The notes under the pieces are model-generated. The model was not told the origin of the DNA and ran no database searches. It saw nothing but the letters and a program-made list of their open reading frames with translations. Positions 17,838 to 26,764 of a stretch of DNA of 64,000 nucleotides are shown here, one piece after another. Source of the stretch: Azoarcus_F sp048158365 (GTDB lineage Bacteria; Pseudomonadota; Gammaproteobacteria; Burkholderiales; Rhodocyclaceae); the NCBI GenBank assembly GCA_048158365.1, contig JBLLNL010000003.1; one strand, written 5' to 3'. Within the stretch, counting starts at the first letter, position 1; each line of letters starts with the position of its first letter. Made by a program: the position numbers and the translations under genes.

Positions 17838-18677
17838 TCAGGCCGCGTCGCGGAAGACTTCGTCCGCGCGCCCCCAGGCGAAATCCTTGAGCAGGCGGTG
17901 CAGCCGGCCCTCGGTGCGCTCGAGATTGACGTAGTGCCGGAAACGGGTCTTGGCGGTGGCCTCGCGCACCCGCGGTTGCTCGGGGTCGACTTCCCACGGG
18001 TGGAAATAGAAGATCGCCGGCCGCCGGTCGTCGGCGTTGACCCGGCGAATCTGCCAGCGCGACAGCGCGTAGGGCAGAAACCTGAAATAACCGCCCCCGC
18101 CCGCCGGCCAGTTGCGCCCCATCCAGCGCATCGTGGTGACTGGCACCTCGATCAGACCGCTGTCCAGTCGATACGGAAAGCGCGGCGCATCCGGAATGCC
18201 GTAGTGGTCGTGTTTGACCGGATAGACGCTGGAGCTGTAGCGGTAGCCCGCCTCGGCGATGCAGTCGTGCGCCCACAGGTTGCCCAGGCCGATCGAGAAG
18301 CTGGGCGCGCGATAGCCGACGACCGGCTGGCCGATGATGTCTTCCAGCACTGCGCGCGCCAGGCGGATGTCGGCCAGGAAGGACTCCGGCGTCTGCGCGC
18401 TCGCGCGCTCGTGGCCGTAGCCGTGGCTGGCGACTTCATGGCCGGAGTCGGTGATGCGACGCACCAGCGACGGATAGCGCTCCGCGATCCAGCCGAGCGT
18501 GAAGAAGGTGGCCTTGGCGTCGTGCGTATCGAGCAGTTCGAGAATCAGGTCGACATTGCGTTCGACCCGGCACGGCACACCGTCCCACTGACTGCGTGGA
18601 AAGTGCGGTGCAAGCGCCGAAACCTGAAAGTAGTCCTCGACGTCTATGGTCAGCGCGTTGGTGATGCGGTCGCTCAT
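17838..18677 (-). CDS. XrtA-system polysaccharide deacetylase (TIGR03006 type)
   Basis: This 279-residue NodB-fold esterase starts MSDRITNALTIDVEDYFQVSA. The TIDVEDYFQV opening is characteristic of the exosortase-associated deacetylases. HEVASHGYGHERASAQ carries the metal-binding histidines, and IFYFHPWEVDPEQPR the late catalytic His region. It has no signal peptide, so it may act at the cytoplasmic face on lipid-linked sugars such as N-acetyl groups supplied by WecB-type chemistry. It is the second deacetylase of the window, the other being at the left edge. The gap to the wecB stop is 7 bases. Confidence 0.94.
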   Translation of the reverse strand: MSDRITNALTIDVEDYFQVSALAPHFPRSQWDGVPCRVERNVDLILELLDTHDAKATFFTLGWIAERYPSLVRRITDSGHEVASHGYGHERASAQTPESFLADIRLARAVLEDIIGQPVVGYRAPSFSIGLGNLWAHDCIAEAGYRYSSSVYPVKHDHYGIPDAPRFPYRLDSGLIEVPVTTMRWMGRNWPAGGGGYFRFLPYALSRWQIRRVNADDRRPAIFYFHPWEVDPEQPRVREATAKTRFRHYVNLERTEGRLHRLLKDFAWGRADEVFRDAA

Positions 18678-18684
18678 GCGTTTC

Positions 18685-19833
18685 TCAGTTCTTTCCGTGG
18701 CTCGTGAGCCACCCGTGCAGATGGGCGGCGATGCGTTCGGCCGCCCTGCCGTCCCAGTATTCCGGCACCCGACCCCGCTTGCCGCCACCGGCCAGCAGCT
18801 CGTTCGCCGCGGCCCGGATGGCGTCGGGATCGACGCCGACCAGCGTGTTGGTGCCCTGCTCCACCGTGATCGGCCGCTCGGTGTTCTCGCGGATGGTGAG
18901 GCACGGCACGCCCAGAGCCGTAGTTTCCTCCTGCATGCCGCCGGAATCCGTGAGAACCATCACGGCGCCGGACATGAGGCCGAGCATCTGCAGATAGCCC
19001 TGCGGCGGAAGGATCATGAAACCGGGGTGATCGAGGCGGTCGAACATGCCGAAGCGCTCGAGATTGTTGCGGGTACGCGGATGCAGCGCGAAGACGAGCG
19101 GCAGGCGCGCGGCCACATCGGCCAGCGCGTCTATGATGCCGCCGAGCGCCTCCGGATTGTCCACGTTGGACGGGCGATGCAGCGTGACGACGCCGTAGCC
19201 GTCGGCGATGCGGGCCGGATCCAGCCCCGCGCCGCGCAGCAATTCACCCGCCGGGACCGCCTTGGGCAGACTGGCGCGCAGGCTGTCGATCATCACGTTG
19301 CCGACGAACTCGACACGCTCGGCCGGAATGCCCTCGCGACCGAGGTTGTCCAGCGCGCTGCGCTCGGTGGTGTAGAGGAGATCCGAGATCTGATCCGTGA
19401 GCAGGCGGTTGATCTCCTCGGGCATTTTGCGGTCGTAGCTGCGCAGACCGGCTTCGACATGGACGACCGGCACATTGCGTTTGACCGCGACCAGCGCGCA
19501 CGCGATCGTCGAATTGACGTCGCCGACGACCAGCACCGCTCGCGCACCAGACTGGTCGATGACCGGTTCGAAGCGCTTCATGATCTCGGCGGTCTGCACC
19601 GCATGGCTGGCGGAGCCGACCTCGAGGTTCACGTCCGGCAACGGCAGATCCAGATCCGCGAACAACTGGTCGTTCATCGCGGCGTCGTAATGCTGGCCAG
19701 TATGGACCAGCAGCGTGCGCAGCGGCGGATTGTGTGCGGAAAAGGCGCGAATGATGGGCGCCATCTTCATGTAGTTGGGCCGGGCGCCGACGATACAGAG
19801 GATCGGCGCGTCCGCGGGATTTTCAGCGTTCAT
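18685..19833 (-). CDS. wecB: UDP-N-acetylglucosamine 2-epimerase
   Basis: This 382-residue non-hydrolysing epimerase converts UDP-GlcNAc to UDP-ManNAc. Diagnostic segments are ILCIVGARPNYMKMAPI, HTGQHYDAAMNDQLF, VVGDVNSTIACAL, HVEAGLRSYDRKMPEEINR and TDSGGMQEETTALG. It provides an N-acetylated sugar donor for the XrtA exopolysaccharide. Its first 11 bases overlap the 3' end of the ATPase gene, so it is firmly in the operon. Confidence 0.96.
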   Translation of the reverse strand: MNAENPADAPILCIVGARPNYMKMAPIIRAFSAHNPPLRTLLVHTGQHYDAAMNDQLFADLDLPLPDVNLEVGSASHAVQTAEIMKRFEPVIDQSGARAVLVVGDVNSTIACALVAVKRNVPVVHVEAGLRSYDRKMPEEINRLLTDQISDLLYTTERSALDNLGREGIPAERVEFVGNVMIDSLRASLPKAVPAGELLRGAGLDPARIADGYGVVTLHRPSNVDNPEALGGIIDALADVAARLPLVFALHPRTRNNLERFGMFDRLDHPGFMILPPQGYLQMLGLMSGAVMVLTDSGGMQEETTALGVPCLTIRENTERPITVEQGTNTLVGVDPDAIRAAANELLAGGGKRGRVPEYWDGRAAERIAAHLHGWLTSHGKN

Positions 19834-20911
19834 TCTTGGCTCCGTCGGACGGTTGATCGCGCCGCACCGCCTGCAGCAACTGGTTGAGCACGTTCAGCGT
19901 CGCGGCCATGGACTGCTCCAGCGCCGCCAGCCTCGCCTCGATGCGGCGGGCATCGAAGCTCGATGCGATGCCCGCCGCCTGATCGGCGAGGCTGCCCGAG
20001 GCCTGCAGGCGACTCGCGTCGATGGCCGCGAGATCCAGCGCATCCGCACTTGCGCCTGTTCCACGAGACCTGCTGGCGAGGCTTCGGCGCGGCCCCGAAT
20101 CGAACTCCTGACGCAGTTCGGCCACGACTTCCTTCACATCAGACTCGCCGATGCTGTGGCGGTCGGACAGATAGGCGGCGAGCAGCAGCCGGTCGCACAG
20201 GCTGTTGATGCGCCGTGGCACGCCGCCGGTGTAGCCGTAGATCACGCTGAAGGCTTCGTCCTGGAAGGACGGATCGTTCTTCCAGCCGACATGGGCGAGC
20301 CGGTGCTCGATGTAGGCGCGGGTCTCGGCCGAATCCATCGGCCCGAGGTGGTAGGACGCGATGACCCGCTGACGCAACTGCTGCATCTGCGGGCTCTGCA
20401 TGATGTCGCGAAACTCGGGCTGTCCGACCAGAAAGCTCTGCACCAGCGCATGGTCCTCGAGCTGGAAGTTCGACAGCATGCGCAGCTCCTCGACCGCCTG
20501 ATGCGACAGGTTCTGCGCCTCGTCGACGATCAGCAGCGCGCGCTTGCCGTTGGCCGCGAGCGACACGAAGAAGGTTTCGAGCGCGAGCAGCAGCCCCGCC
20601 TTGTCCAGCCCGCGACACGGCACGCCGAACGCGGCCGCGACCATGCGCAGGATCTCGTTTTCGTTGACCTGCGTGCTGACCAGGTTGGCCGCGACGACCT
20701 TCTTCGCATCCAGATGCTCAAGCAGGCTGCGCAACAAGGTGGTCTTGCCGGCGCCGATCTCGCCGGTGACGACGATGAAGCCCTCGTTCTGATGCAGGCC
20801 GTACTCGAGGTAGGCCATCGCCCTCCGGTGCCCGCGACTGCCGAAGAAGAATGCCGGGTCGGGGTTGAGCTGGAAGGGTTTGGCACTGAGATTGAAGAAG
20901 GATTCGTACAT
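19823..20911 (-). CDS. XrtA-associated ATPase (ExeA/GspA-like, TIGR03015 type)
   Basis: This 362-residue AAA ATPase begins MYESFFNLSAKPFQLNPDP, the usual opening of ExeA-like ATPases. Walker A is GEIGAGKTTLL near residue 50, and Walker B is ALLIVDEAQNLS. A C-terminal arginine-rich linker and a predicted coiled coil (ARLAALEQSMAATLNVLNQLL) follow. In XrtA clusters it always sits with the outer-membrane protein and kinase, and it may energise assembly or regulate chain export. Its exact role is not established. Confidence 0.93.
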   Translation of the reverse strand: MYESFFNLSAKPFQLNPDPAFFFGSRGHRRAMAYLEYGLHQNEGFIVVTGEIGAGKTTLLRSLLEHLDAKKVVAANLVSTQVNENEILRMVAAAFGVPCRGLDKAGLLLALETFFVSLAANGKRALLIVDEAQNLSHQAVEELRMLSNFQLEDHALVQSFLVGQPEFRDIMQSPQMQQLRQRVIASYHLGPMDSAETRAYIEHRLAHVGWKNDPSFQDEAFSVIYGYTGGVPRRINSLCDRLLLAAYLSDRHSIGESDVKEVVAELRQEFDSGPRRSLASRSRGTGASADALDLAAIDASRLQASGSLADQAAGIASSFDARRIEARLAALEQSMAATLNVLNQLLQAVRRDQPSDGAKNER

Positions 20912-20922
20912 TCGGAGCCTGG

Positions 20923-22446
20923 TCAGAAACGTATGCCGAAGTTTGCGGATATGACGTTTTCGGTAAAGTCGTCATTGCGATCGGTGCCGTCCGAGCGCTC
21001 GTGCCGATAAGTCAACCCCGCGACCGACCTGGCCCCCAGGTTGGTGCTGTAGCCCACCGAATACACGTACCTGCGTGTCTCCCGCGCTCGACCTTCCGTG
21101 CTCTCTGTATCGGTACGGGTGACATTGGCATTGAGCGTGCTTCGACTGCCCAGGCGGCGATTGAAGGACACCGCTCCGCCACTGGATTCGACACGATCCG
21201 AATCCAGGAAAACATCATCGGCCCGAAGCCCTGAGGAACTTGCGACCCTGGAACGATCGTTGCTGAACACCGAGAAGGAAACCGAATTGCGAACGCCCGA
21301 AAGGGTATAGGTGGCGCGGACGTACTCTGTTTCGAAGAAGGCATTGCTCAGAAAGCTGTCGTTGGCCAGGCCGAGCAGGTCCCTGACGAAATCCTCGCGG
21401 TCGAGATCATCGGGCAGCAAGGCGATCAGGGATGGATCATTGAAGAAGGCATTGAAAAAAGGGTCCTGAAAGACGCTACCGAAACGTTCCCGCGACGACT
21501 GCACATCGCGGCCCGCCGCAAGTTGAAAGCTCGACCGGGCACGACGATGACTGACGCTGACGTCGTAGCCGGTCCCGAAGAAGCGGTCTTCGGCGGTCGC
21601 CGAAATCGACGTCCGCGGCGTTGGAAACCAGTCGAAGCCGGCCCCGACTATGTTGTTACGATCGCTTCGCCCCAGTCCGAAATCGTTGTCTTCACGTCCG
21701 ACGATGCCGCGCAATTGGACTTGTGGGGTGAGGGCGTATGTCAGCGTTGCGCGCAGGGACTCCTCGGTGATCTCATCGAACTGGCTGTCGCCATAACGGG
21801 TATCGGCGCGCTCGTAATTGAGCATCCACCCGAAAGGTCCGAATGCCCGGGCGCTCGTTACGTCGGCACGCCACTCGGACAGGCGCTCGCGACTCAGCGT
21901 GTCGCCGCCGCCACTGAACCACTCGTGACGATAGCGGACCGTGGCGTTGGCATAGGAACCCAGCGCAAACTCCAGGCGGGGCGCCAGACCAAACGAGCGG
22001 GTTTCATCGTCCGAGGTGTTTCTCGATAGGTTGTTCGACGAACGGCCGGAAAACGTCGACAGATTGTCGCGCCTGATCGAGGCATCCATCTCGATGAAGA
22101 GCAGGTCTTCGACGGCTTCGACCTCGGCCACGCCATCCAGCAGGAGATTCGGGTCCTCCAGGCCCTCATCGGTCGAATACTGGAACCCGCTGAGCCCCAG
22201 ATTGAACCGTGTGCTGACCCGTCCGCCTTCACGACCGATCCCTCCCCGAATAGACGGGGAAACCTCGACGATCCAGGCACTGCGCTCGTTCGTCGATGTC
22301 GCGTCGATATTGTCGGAGTAGGTCAGCCGGGTATCCAGGCGTGGCTGGACATTGAAGACCTGCCCGTATGTGTGGCCCGCGATCGACATGAAAAGCGGGA
22401 CGACCAGGAAGACGCATGGACGACGGCTCCGGAACACTATGCCCAT
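20923..22446 (-). CDS. XrtA-associated outer-membrane beta-barrel protein (TIGR03016 type)
   Basis: This 507-residue protein has a signal peptide (RPCVFLVVPLFMSIAGHTYG, cleavage near YGQ). Many alternating amphipathic strands follow, and it ends in IRF with a terminal Phe, typical of outer-membrane barrels recognised by BamA. The TRLTYSDNIDATSTNERSAW opening after the signal matches the PEP-CTERM-associated OMP family. It is probably the outer-membrane part or a partner of polymer export. The start at 22446 comes one base after the kinase stop, and the longer frame to 22530 is rejected because it would overlap the kinase tail. Confidence 0.9.
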   Translation of the reverse strand: MGIVFRSRRPCVFLVVPLFMSIAGHTYGQVFNVQPRLDTRLTYSDNIDATSTNERSAWIVEVSPSIRGGIGREGGRVSTRFNLGLSGFQYSTDEGLEDPNLLLDGVAEVEAVEDLLFIEMDASIRRDNLSTFSGRSSNNLSRNTSDDETRSFGLAPRLEFALGSYANATVRYRHEWFSGGGDTLSRERLSEWRADVTSARAFGPFGWMLNYERADTRYGDSQFDEITEESLRATLTYALTPQVQLRGIVGREDNDFGLGRSDRNNIVGAGFDWFPTPRTSISATAEDRFFGTGYDVSVSHRRARSSFQLAAGRDVQSSRERFGSVFQDPFFNAFFNDPSLIALLPDDLDREDFVRDLLGLANDSFLSNAFFETEYVRATYTLSGVRNSVSFSVFSNDRSRVASSSGLRADDVFLDSDRVESSGGAVSFNRRLGSRSTLNANVTRTDTESTEGRARETRRYVYSVGYSTNLGARSVAGLTYRHERSDGTDRNDDFTENVISANFGIRF

Positions 22447-22447
22447 A

Positions 22448-23410
22448 CTATGCAGCCGCTTCGGTCTTGGAATCTGACCCATAGCCATATCCATAGCCAT
22501 AACCGTATCCGTACAACCCGGTCCTTTCACGTGCGGCAGCCTTGTTGAGCAGCATCAGCTTGACCGGGCAGTTTTCGATCGTGGTCAACGCCTGCCTGAG
22601 CGCGCCCTGAGAGGTGCGATCCGCCTCGACCACAAGCACGATCTGACCCATGTGGGTCGCAAGCACTCTTGCCTCGGTCGTCGGCAACAGCGGGGGCGAA
22701 TCGAACACGATGATTCGATCGGGATAACGGCTGGCTATTTCTTCCAGCATGCGCGTCATTGCGTCGGACGCAATCAGTTCGGTCGCCCTGGGATGCGGCA
22801 TGCCCGCAGGCAGGATGGTCAGCTTTTCGATATTGGTGCGCAACAACACAGCCGAAAGATCGGGAACGTCACCGGTGAGGACGTCCATCAGCCCCTTTCG
22901 CTCCTTGATGCCCAACCTGGACAGGATGGCCGGTTTGGAAAAGTCGGCATCGACCAGCAACACGGTGAAGTCGAGTTCCATCGCCATGCTGATGGCGAGG
23001 TTGATCGCGGAGAACGACTTGCCTTCACCAGGCAATGCGCTGGTGACCATGATCAGGTTTCCATCCTTGATCGGTGCGGCACCCTGGCCCTTGGCGTTCT
23101 GGATGAGCGGGCGCTTGATGACCCGGAACTGCTCGGCAAGGCCGGATTTGGGTTTGTCCGGGGTCACCATGTGCAGGGCCGACAGGCGGCCGATGTCGAT
23201 CGTGACCACTTCGGCCGGACTCTTCTTCGGTACGGGCCGTGCCTCGGCCTGCGGCGCCGGAACGCCTGCCCGTTGCGCTGGCGCATCGATGCGCTGTTCG
23301 ACCTCGGTAGCGCCGACCGGGTCGGGGCTGGCTTCCTGGGACGAATCGTGACCGGCTCCCGCCTTCTTGAGCAGGTCCAGGCGCTCTACCGCTTTCTCGA
23401 TAAGACTCAT
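22448..23410 (-). CDS. XrtA-associated tyrosine autokinase (TIGR03018 type)
   Basis: This 320-residue BY-kinase is of the stand-alone cytoplasmic type. Walker A is SALPGEGKSFSAINL, Walker A' is VLLVDADFSKP, and Walker B is IIVFDSPPLL. The C-terminal tail has six Tyr-Gly pairs in a row (encoded at 22480-22515), the tyrosine cluster that is autophosphorylated in this family. It pairs with the chain-length protein just upstream, whose cytoplasmic end normally activates such kinases. Phosphorylation cycles control polymer length and export. The YG codons vary at the third base. Confidence 0.94.
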   Translation of the reverse strand: MSLIEKAVERLDLLKKAGAGHDSSQEASPDPVGATEVEQRIDAPAQRAGVPAPQAEARPVPKKSPAEVVTIDIGRLSALHMVTPDKPKSGLAEQFRVIKRPLIQNAKGQGAAPIKDGNLIMVTSALPGEGKSFSAINLAISMAMELDFTVLLVDADFSKPAILSRLGIKERKGLMDVLTGDVPDLSAVLLRTNIEKLTILPAGMPHPRATELIASDAMTRMLEEIASRYPDRIIVFDSPPLLPTTEARVLATHMGQIVLVVEADRTSQGALRQALTTIENCPVKLMLLNKAAARERTGLYGYGYGYGYGYGSDSKTEAAA

Positions 23411-23422
23411 GATCGGTTTTCC

Positions 23423-24973
23423 TCAGCCCTGCAGCATCTGCAAGGCAACGGTTGCTGCACCGACCGCTGCGCCAAGCAACAGGATCAGGCTGGAGAACAT
23501 GAACAGGCCGACGCGTCGCGACCGAACGACCGCCGGGTCGCGCACCAGGGACACCGTGCCGAGCAGCGGCAGCCCGGTCACGCTACGCAGCATGCGGGCA
23601 TCGATGATGGTCGGCCGGATCTGAGCGAGCAGAAAGGCCAGTGCGATGCCGGCACCGAGCCCCAGCACACCGGCGAGCGGCACCAGCACGAGCCGGTTGG
23701 GGGCGGATGGCGACGTCGGCAGGCTGGGCGGATCGATCACCCGAAATTCGGCACCCGACTGCGCGTCGAGCTGCGCGGTCATCGCTGCGGACTCACGGCG
23801 CGAGACCAGTTCGTCGTAGTTGCGCTTGTGCACCGCGTAATCCCGGTTGAGCTGCGCCTGTTCCGCTTCGATCTGCGGCAACAATTCGGCGTAATTGCGC
23901 AATGCGTCGATCCGCGACTGCAGTTCGGTGGCTCGCGCGGTCAGCGATGCGACACGCGCATCCGCACTGGACAGGCTGATGCGCATCTGCTGGAACACCG
24001 GATTCGAATCCAGTGCGCCGAACTGCTCCGGAGCGATCTCCCGGAGCAGCGCGAGCTCCCGCTGCTTCTCCTGCTCGAGCGACTCGATCACGCGGCGTGC
24101 GCCGACGACATCGGGGTGCTGGTCGGTAAAGCGCAGCAGCATGTTGTCGAGATTCTGTTGCTGGGCCTCGATGCGACGGTCGAGTTCGGGGATCGTTGCG
24201 CTCATCGCACGACCAGGCGACGGCAGCAACACCGGCTCCTCGCCCTCGATCTGACGCTGCAGTGAGCTGCGGGTGTTCTGCGCCTCCTTCAGCTCGAGTT
24301 CGGCCTGCGCGAGTTGCTCCGAAAGGGCCGCAATCTGGGATACGAAATCTCGGCTGCCATCGCCCAGCAGCGCCATGTTGCGCAGCCGGAAATCCTTGAG
24401 GCGGTTCTCCGCATCGACCAGCCGCTGTTCGTAGTTCGAGATCTGAGCCTCGATGAAGCGCCGCGCATCGTCGGTGCCCTGCCGCTGCGACACAAGCCCG
24501 GACTCCACGAACAGCGACACCAGCGATTGCACGATGCGCTGGGCCCGTTCCGGGCTTTCGTCCTGGAAGGACAGGGTAAAGATGTTCTGGGTACCGCGCG
24601 AGCCGTCTCCGCCGATCCGCAAACCACCCTGCAGCCGCGAGATGAGTTCCTCCCGTTCGGTTTCAGTTTTTACGGTCAGGTCGAGATCCGCCATGGTGAT
24701 CAGCTTTTCGACATTGGGCCGGGTGATCAGCGTGCGACTCAGGATCGCGACCTGCTGCTCCACATTGGGCTGCACCGCGAGCCCCCTCATCAACGGCCTG
24801 AGCACCGATTGCGTATCGACAAAAACGCGCGCAGAGGATCTGTACTGGTCGGGCATCTGATAGACGAAGGCGATGCCGCCTGCCGCCACGATCCATGCGA
24901 CGGCCAGGCCCCACCAGCGGTAGCGCCACATACCACGAAGGTATGCATTGATCTGAGCGAGTAGTTCTTCCAT
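23423..24973 (-). CDS. XrtA-system polysaccharide chain-length determinant (TIGR03007 type)
   Basis: This 516-residue Wzz/GNVR-type polysaccharide co-polymerase has an N-terminal membrane span (WWGLAVAWIVAAGGIAFVYQM), a periplasmic Wzz domain, a long coiled coil over about residues 150-400, a second span near residue 430 and a third near the end (LFMFSSLILLLGAAVGAA). It sets chain length and couples the inner membrane polymerase to the export channel and kinase. It lies between the export lipoprotein and the kinase, the standard order. Confidence 0.94.
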   Translation of the reverse strand: MEELLAQINAYLRGMWRYRWWGLAVAWIVAAGGIAFVYQMPDQYRSSARVFVDTQSVLRPLMRGLAVQPNVEQQVAILSRTLITRPNVEKLITMADLDLTVKTETEREELISRLQGGLRIGGDGSRGTQNIFTLSFQDESPERAQRIVQSLVSLFVESGLVSQRQGTDDARRFIEAQISNYEQRLVDAENRLKDFRLRNMALLGDGSRDFVSQIAALSEQLAQAELELKEAQNTRSSLQRQIEGEEPVLLPSPGRAMSATIPELDRRIEAQQQNLDNMLLRFTDQHPDVVGARRVIESLEQEKQRELALLREIAPEQFGALDSNPVFQQMRISLSSADARVASLTARATELQSRIDALRNYAELLPQIEAEQAQLNRDYAVHKRNYDELVSRRESAAMTAQLDAQSGAEFRVIDPPSLPTSPSAPNRLVLVPLAGVLGLGAGIALAFLLAQIRPTIIDARMLRSVTGLPLLGTVSLVRDPAVVRSRRVGLFMFSSLILLLGAAVGAATVALQMLQG

Positions 24974-25037
24974 GAGCCTGCTGAGCGTGACGCCGGCAAC
25001 GACTGCACATTGCCGGCTTTTGATTGAAAGGCGGTGA

Positions 25038-25667
25038 TCAGAACCAGCTTTGCGGAATGATCAACACGTCGCCGGGACGCATCTCGACGTTGGCCGACAC
25101 GTCGCCGCGCTTGATCAGGTCGTCGATCCTGACGTTGTACTGCTTGTTGCCTTCGGCTGTGCGCAGAATCGAGGCCTTGTTTCCGGCGGCGAAATCGGTG
25201 ATGCCGCCGACCTGGATCATGACGTCCAGCAGGGTCATGTTCTGATCATAAGACAGCGCCTGTGGCTGAGCCGCCTCCCCGACGACCCGGATCTGCTCGC
25301 CGAACGGGCCGCGGAACCCGGTTACGATCACCGTGACGACCGGCTCGCGAATGAACTGCGACAACTCCTCCTCGATATCTCTCGCAAGATTCGTGGGGCT
25401 CTTACCCATCGCGGGGAGGTCTTCGACCAGTGGCGTCGTAATCCGGCCATCCGGCCGGACCGGCACCGACATAGACAACTCAGGATTGCGCCACACGATG
25501 ATATTGACGTTGTCACCTGGCCCGATTATATAGTGATAGTCGATGTCGGCTGCCTGCGTCGGTGCGGGCGGAAACGGACTTGAACTACACCCCGCAAGCA
25601 GCAATGCCGCGGCGATCGCGAGGACCCAGCGCATACCCGCTCCTGACCTGGAAACGTTCTGTGACAT
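25038..25667 (-). CDS. XrtA-system polysaccharide export lipoprotein (Wza-like)
   Basis: This 209-residue protein has a lipobox (LLLAGCSSSP, Cys near residue 27) and a Poly_export domain (YHYIIGPGDNVNIIVWRNPEL) followed by a SLBB-type region (GEQIRVVGEAAQPQALSYDQNM). It forms the outer-membrane-anchored channel for the exopolysaccharide. It is the first gene of the roughly 13.6-kb minus-strand XrtA operon. A TATAAT-like -10 candidate lies about 130 bases upstream. Confidence 0.94.
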   Translation of the reverse strand: MSQNVSRSGAGMRWVLAIAAALLLAGCSSSPFPPAPTQAADIDYHYIIGPGDNVNIIVWRNPELSMSVPVRPDGRITTPLVEDLPAMGKSPTNLARDIEEELSQFIREPVVTVIVTGFRGPFGEQIRVVGEAAQPQALSYDQNMTLLDVMIQVGGITDFAAGNKASILRTAEGNKQYNVRIDDLIKRGDVSANVEMRPGDVLIIPQSWF

Positions 25668-25797
25668 CTTCGGATAACCCCTTATCGAAATTGTTGAGCA
25701 GCCCGGATTCTATGCCTGTTCCCTATGCTACAGAAATGGAAGCCCGGAACTTAAGGAAAAATTACACAACCGCTTACATCCGGCGGGTTTGGCTCAA

Positions 25798-25803
25798 ATT
25801 ATA
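25798..25803 (-). promoter_or_regulatory. -10 candidate for the XrtA operon
   Basis: On the minus strand the hexamer reads TATAAT. With a 17-base spacer the -35 is TTCGCC (3 of 6 to consensus). On the plus strand the overlapping TATAGT (25800-25805) could serve the divergent acyltransferase gene. I looked for a -24/-12 sigma-54 site, common in XrtA loci, and found none with the GG and GC dinucleotides correctly spaced. Confidence 0.4.
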
Positions 25804-25879
25804 GTGGCGCCAGGATTTTAGGCGAACCCGGCTTGGTCCGGACCATTATTGAACGGCGATCGTGCAAGGAGTCACCTTG

Positions 25880-26662
25880 ATGCACCGAGTGAGCGTTTTT
25901 ACGGGAGCAGAGGCGCGGAACGACCAGTTTTTTCCAGCGACCGGGCATGCCCCCACCGCTGAACAACGCGCCGCAAGCGCCCCGATGATCAACCCGGACT
26001 TCGCCTTCGTGCGCGACGGCTATCATATCCGGCTCGCGAACGGCGCGCCCCACTTGCAGACGCAGATCGGTCGTCTCATCGGCGACATGTATGGCTCGAG
26101 AGGCCTGCAAGCTTACACGACCGTCAGCAGCACCGCGGGGCCGGAGCAGGTCACGCTGGCCGCATGCACCGGCGACAAGGTGTTCGGGACGCTGACGCTG
26201 GGCGTCGATACGGGCTCCGGCCTGCTGGCCGACACGCTGTATCGCGACGAGATCAACCGTGTGCGCGCCGGCGGTGGACGGGTGGGTGAAGTGACCCGCC
26301 TCGCGCTCGACCCCGAGTTGAGTTCGCCGGATGTGATGGCCCACATCTTCAACATCACCTTTCTGCTCGCCCGCCAGATCCATCGCGTCACCGATTTGTT
26401 CGTGGAGGTTCATCCGCGGCATGCGGGTTTCTACCAGCGGATGATGGGCTACCGGGTCGCCGGCCCGGTTCGGACCTGCCCGCGGGTGAACGCGCCGGCG
26501 GTGCTGCTGCATCTGTGCCTGGATTATGCCGAGCAGCAGATCAGTCGACTGGCTGGCCGCAAAGAGCCGGGCGACCGCAGCATGTACAGACGGTGCCTGT
26601 CGCCGATCGAACAGCATTCGCTGTTGCAGAACCTTGTGACACGGGTACCGATGGCCGCTTGA
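25880..26662 (+). CDS. FeeM-like N-acyl amino acid synthase / GNAT acyltransferase
   Basis: This 260-residue protein resembles FeeM-type long-chain N-acyl amino acid synthases. It has a core VFGTLTLGVDTGSGLLADT, then INRVRAGGGRVGEVTRLALDPE and a C-terminal LFVEVHPRHAGFYQRMMGYR typical of a GNAT fold acyl-CoA/ACP site. Related acyltransferases occur beside exosortase loci. It might make a lipid-linked amino acid used in envelope or signalling chemistry. ATG 25880 follows AAGGAG at an 8-base spacing, so the GTG at 25862 is rejected. The gene is divergent from the XrtA operon. Confidence 0.75.
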   Translation: MHRVSVFTGAEARNDQFFPATGHAPTAEQRAASAPMINPDFAFVRDGYHIRLANGAPHLQTQIGRLIGDMYGSRGLQAYTTVSSTAGPEQVTLAACTGDKVFGTLTLGVDTGSGLLADTLYRDEINRVRAGGGRVGEVTRLALDPELSSPDVMAHIFNITFLLARQIHRVTDLFVEVHPRHAGFYQRMMGYRVAGPVRTCPRVNAPAVLLHLCLDYAEQQISRLAGRKEPGDRSMYRRCLSPIEQHSLLQNLVTRVPMAA

Positions 26663-26764
26663 CAGCCCCTCCGGACCGAGCACCCAGCCGTTCACGACGA
26701 CTGCCCTTTGTCATCGTTTTCGGCCAGATCTTGCGCATGTCATCATGACGGATAAAATGAAGTC

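Noticed and set aside
22480..22515. Hexanucleotide repeat as a phase-variable tract
   Set aside because: The units differ at synonymous positions, so slippage is unlikely. Any gain or loss of a unit would also keep the frame.
25668..25879. Possible sigma-54 promoter for the XrtA operon
   Set aside because: TGGCGCC is present, but the GC dinucleotide ten bases after GG is missing on both strands.
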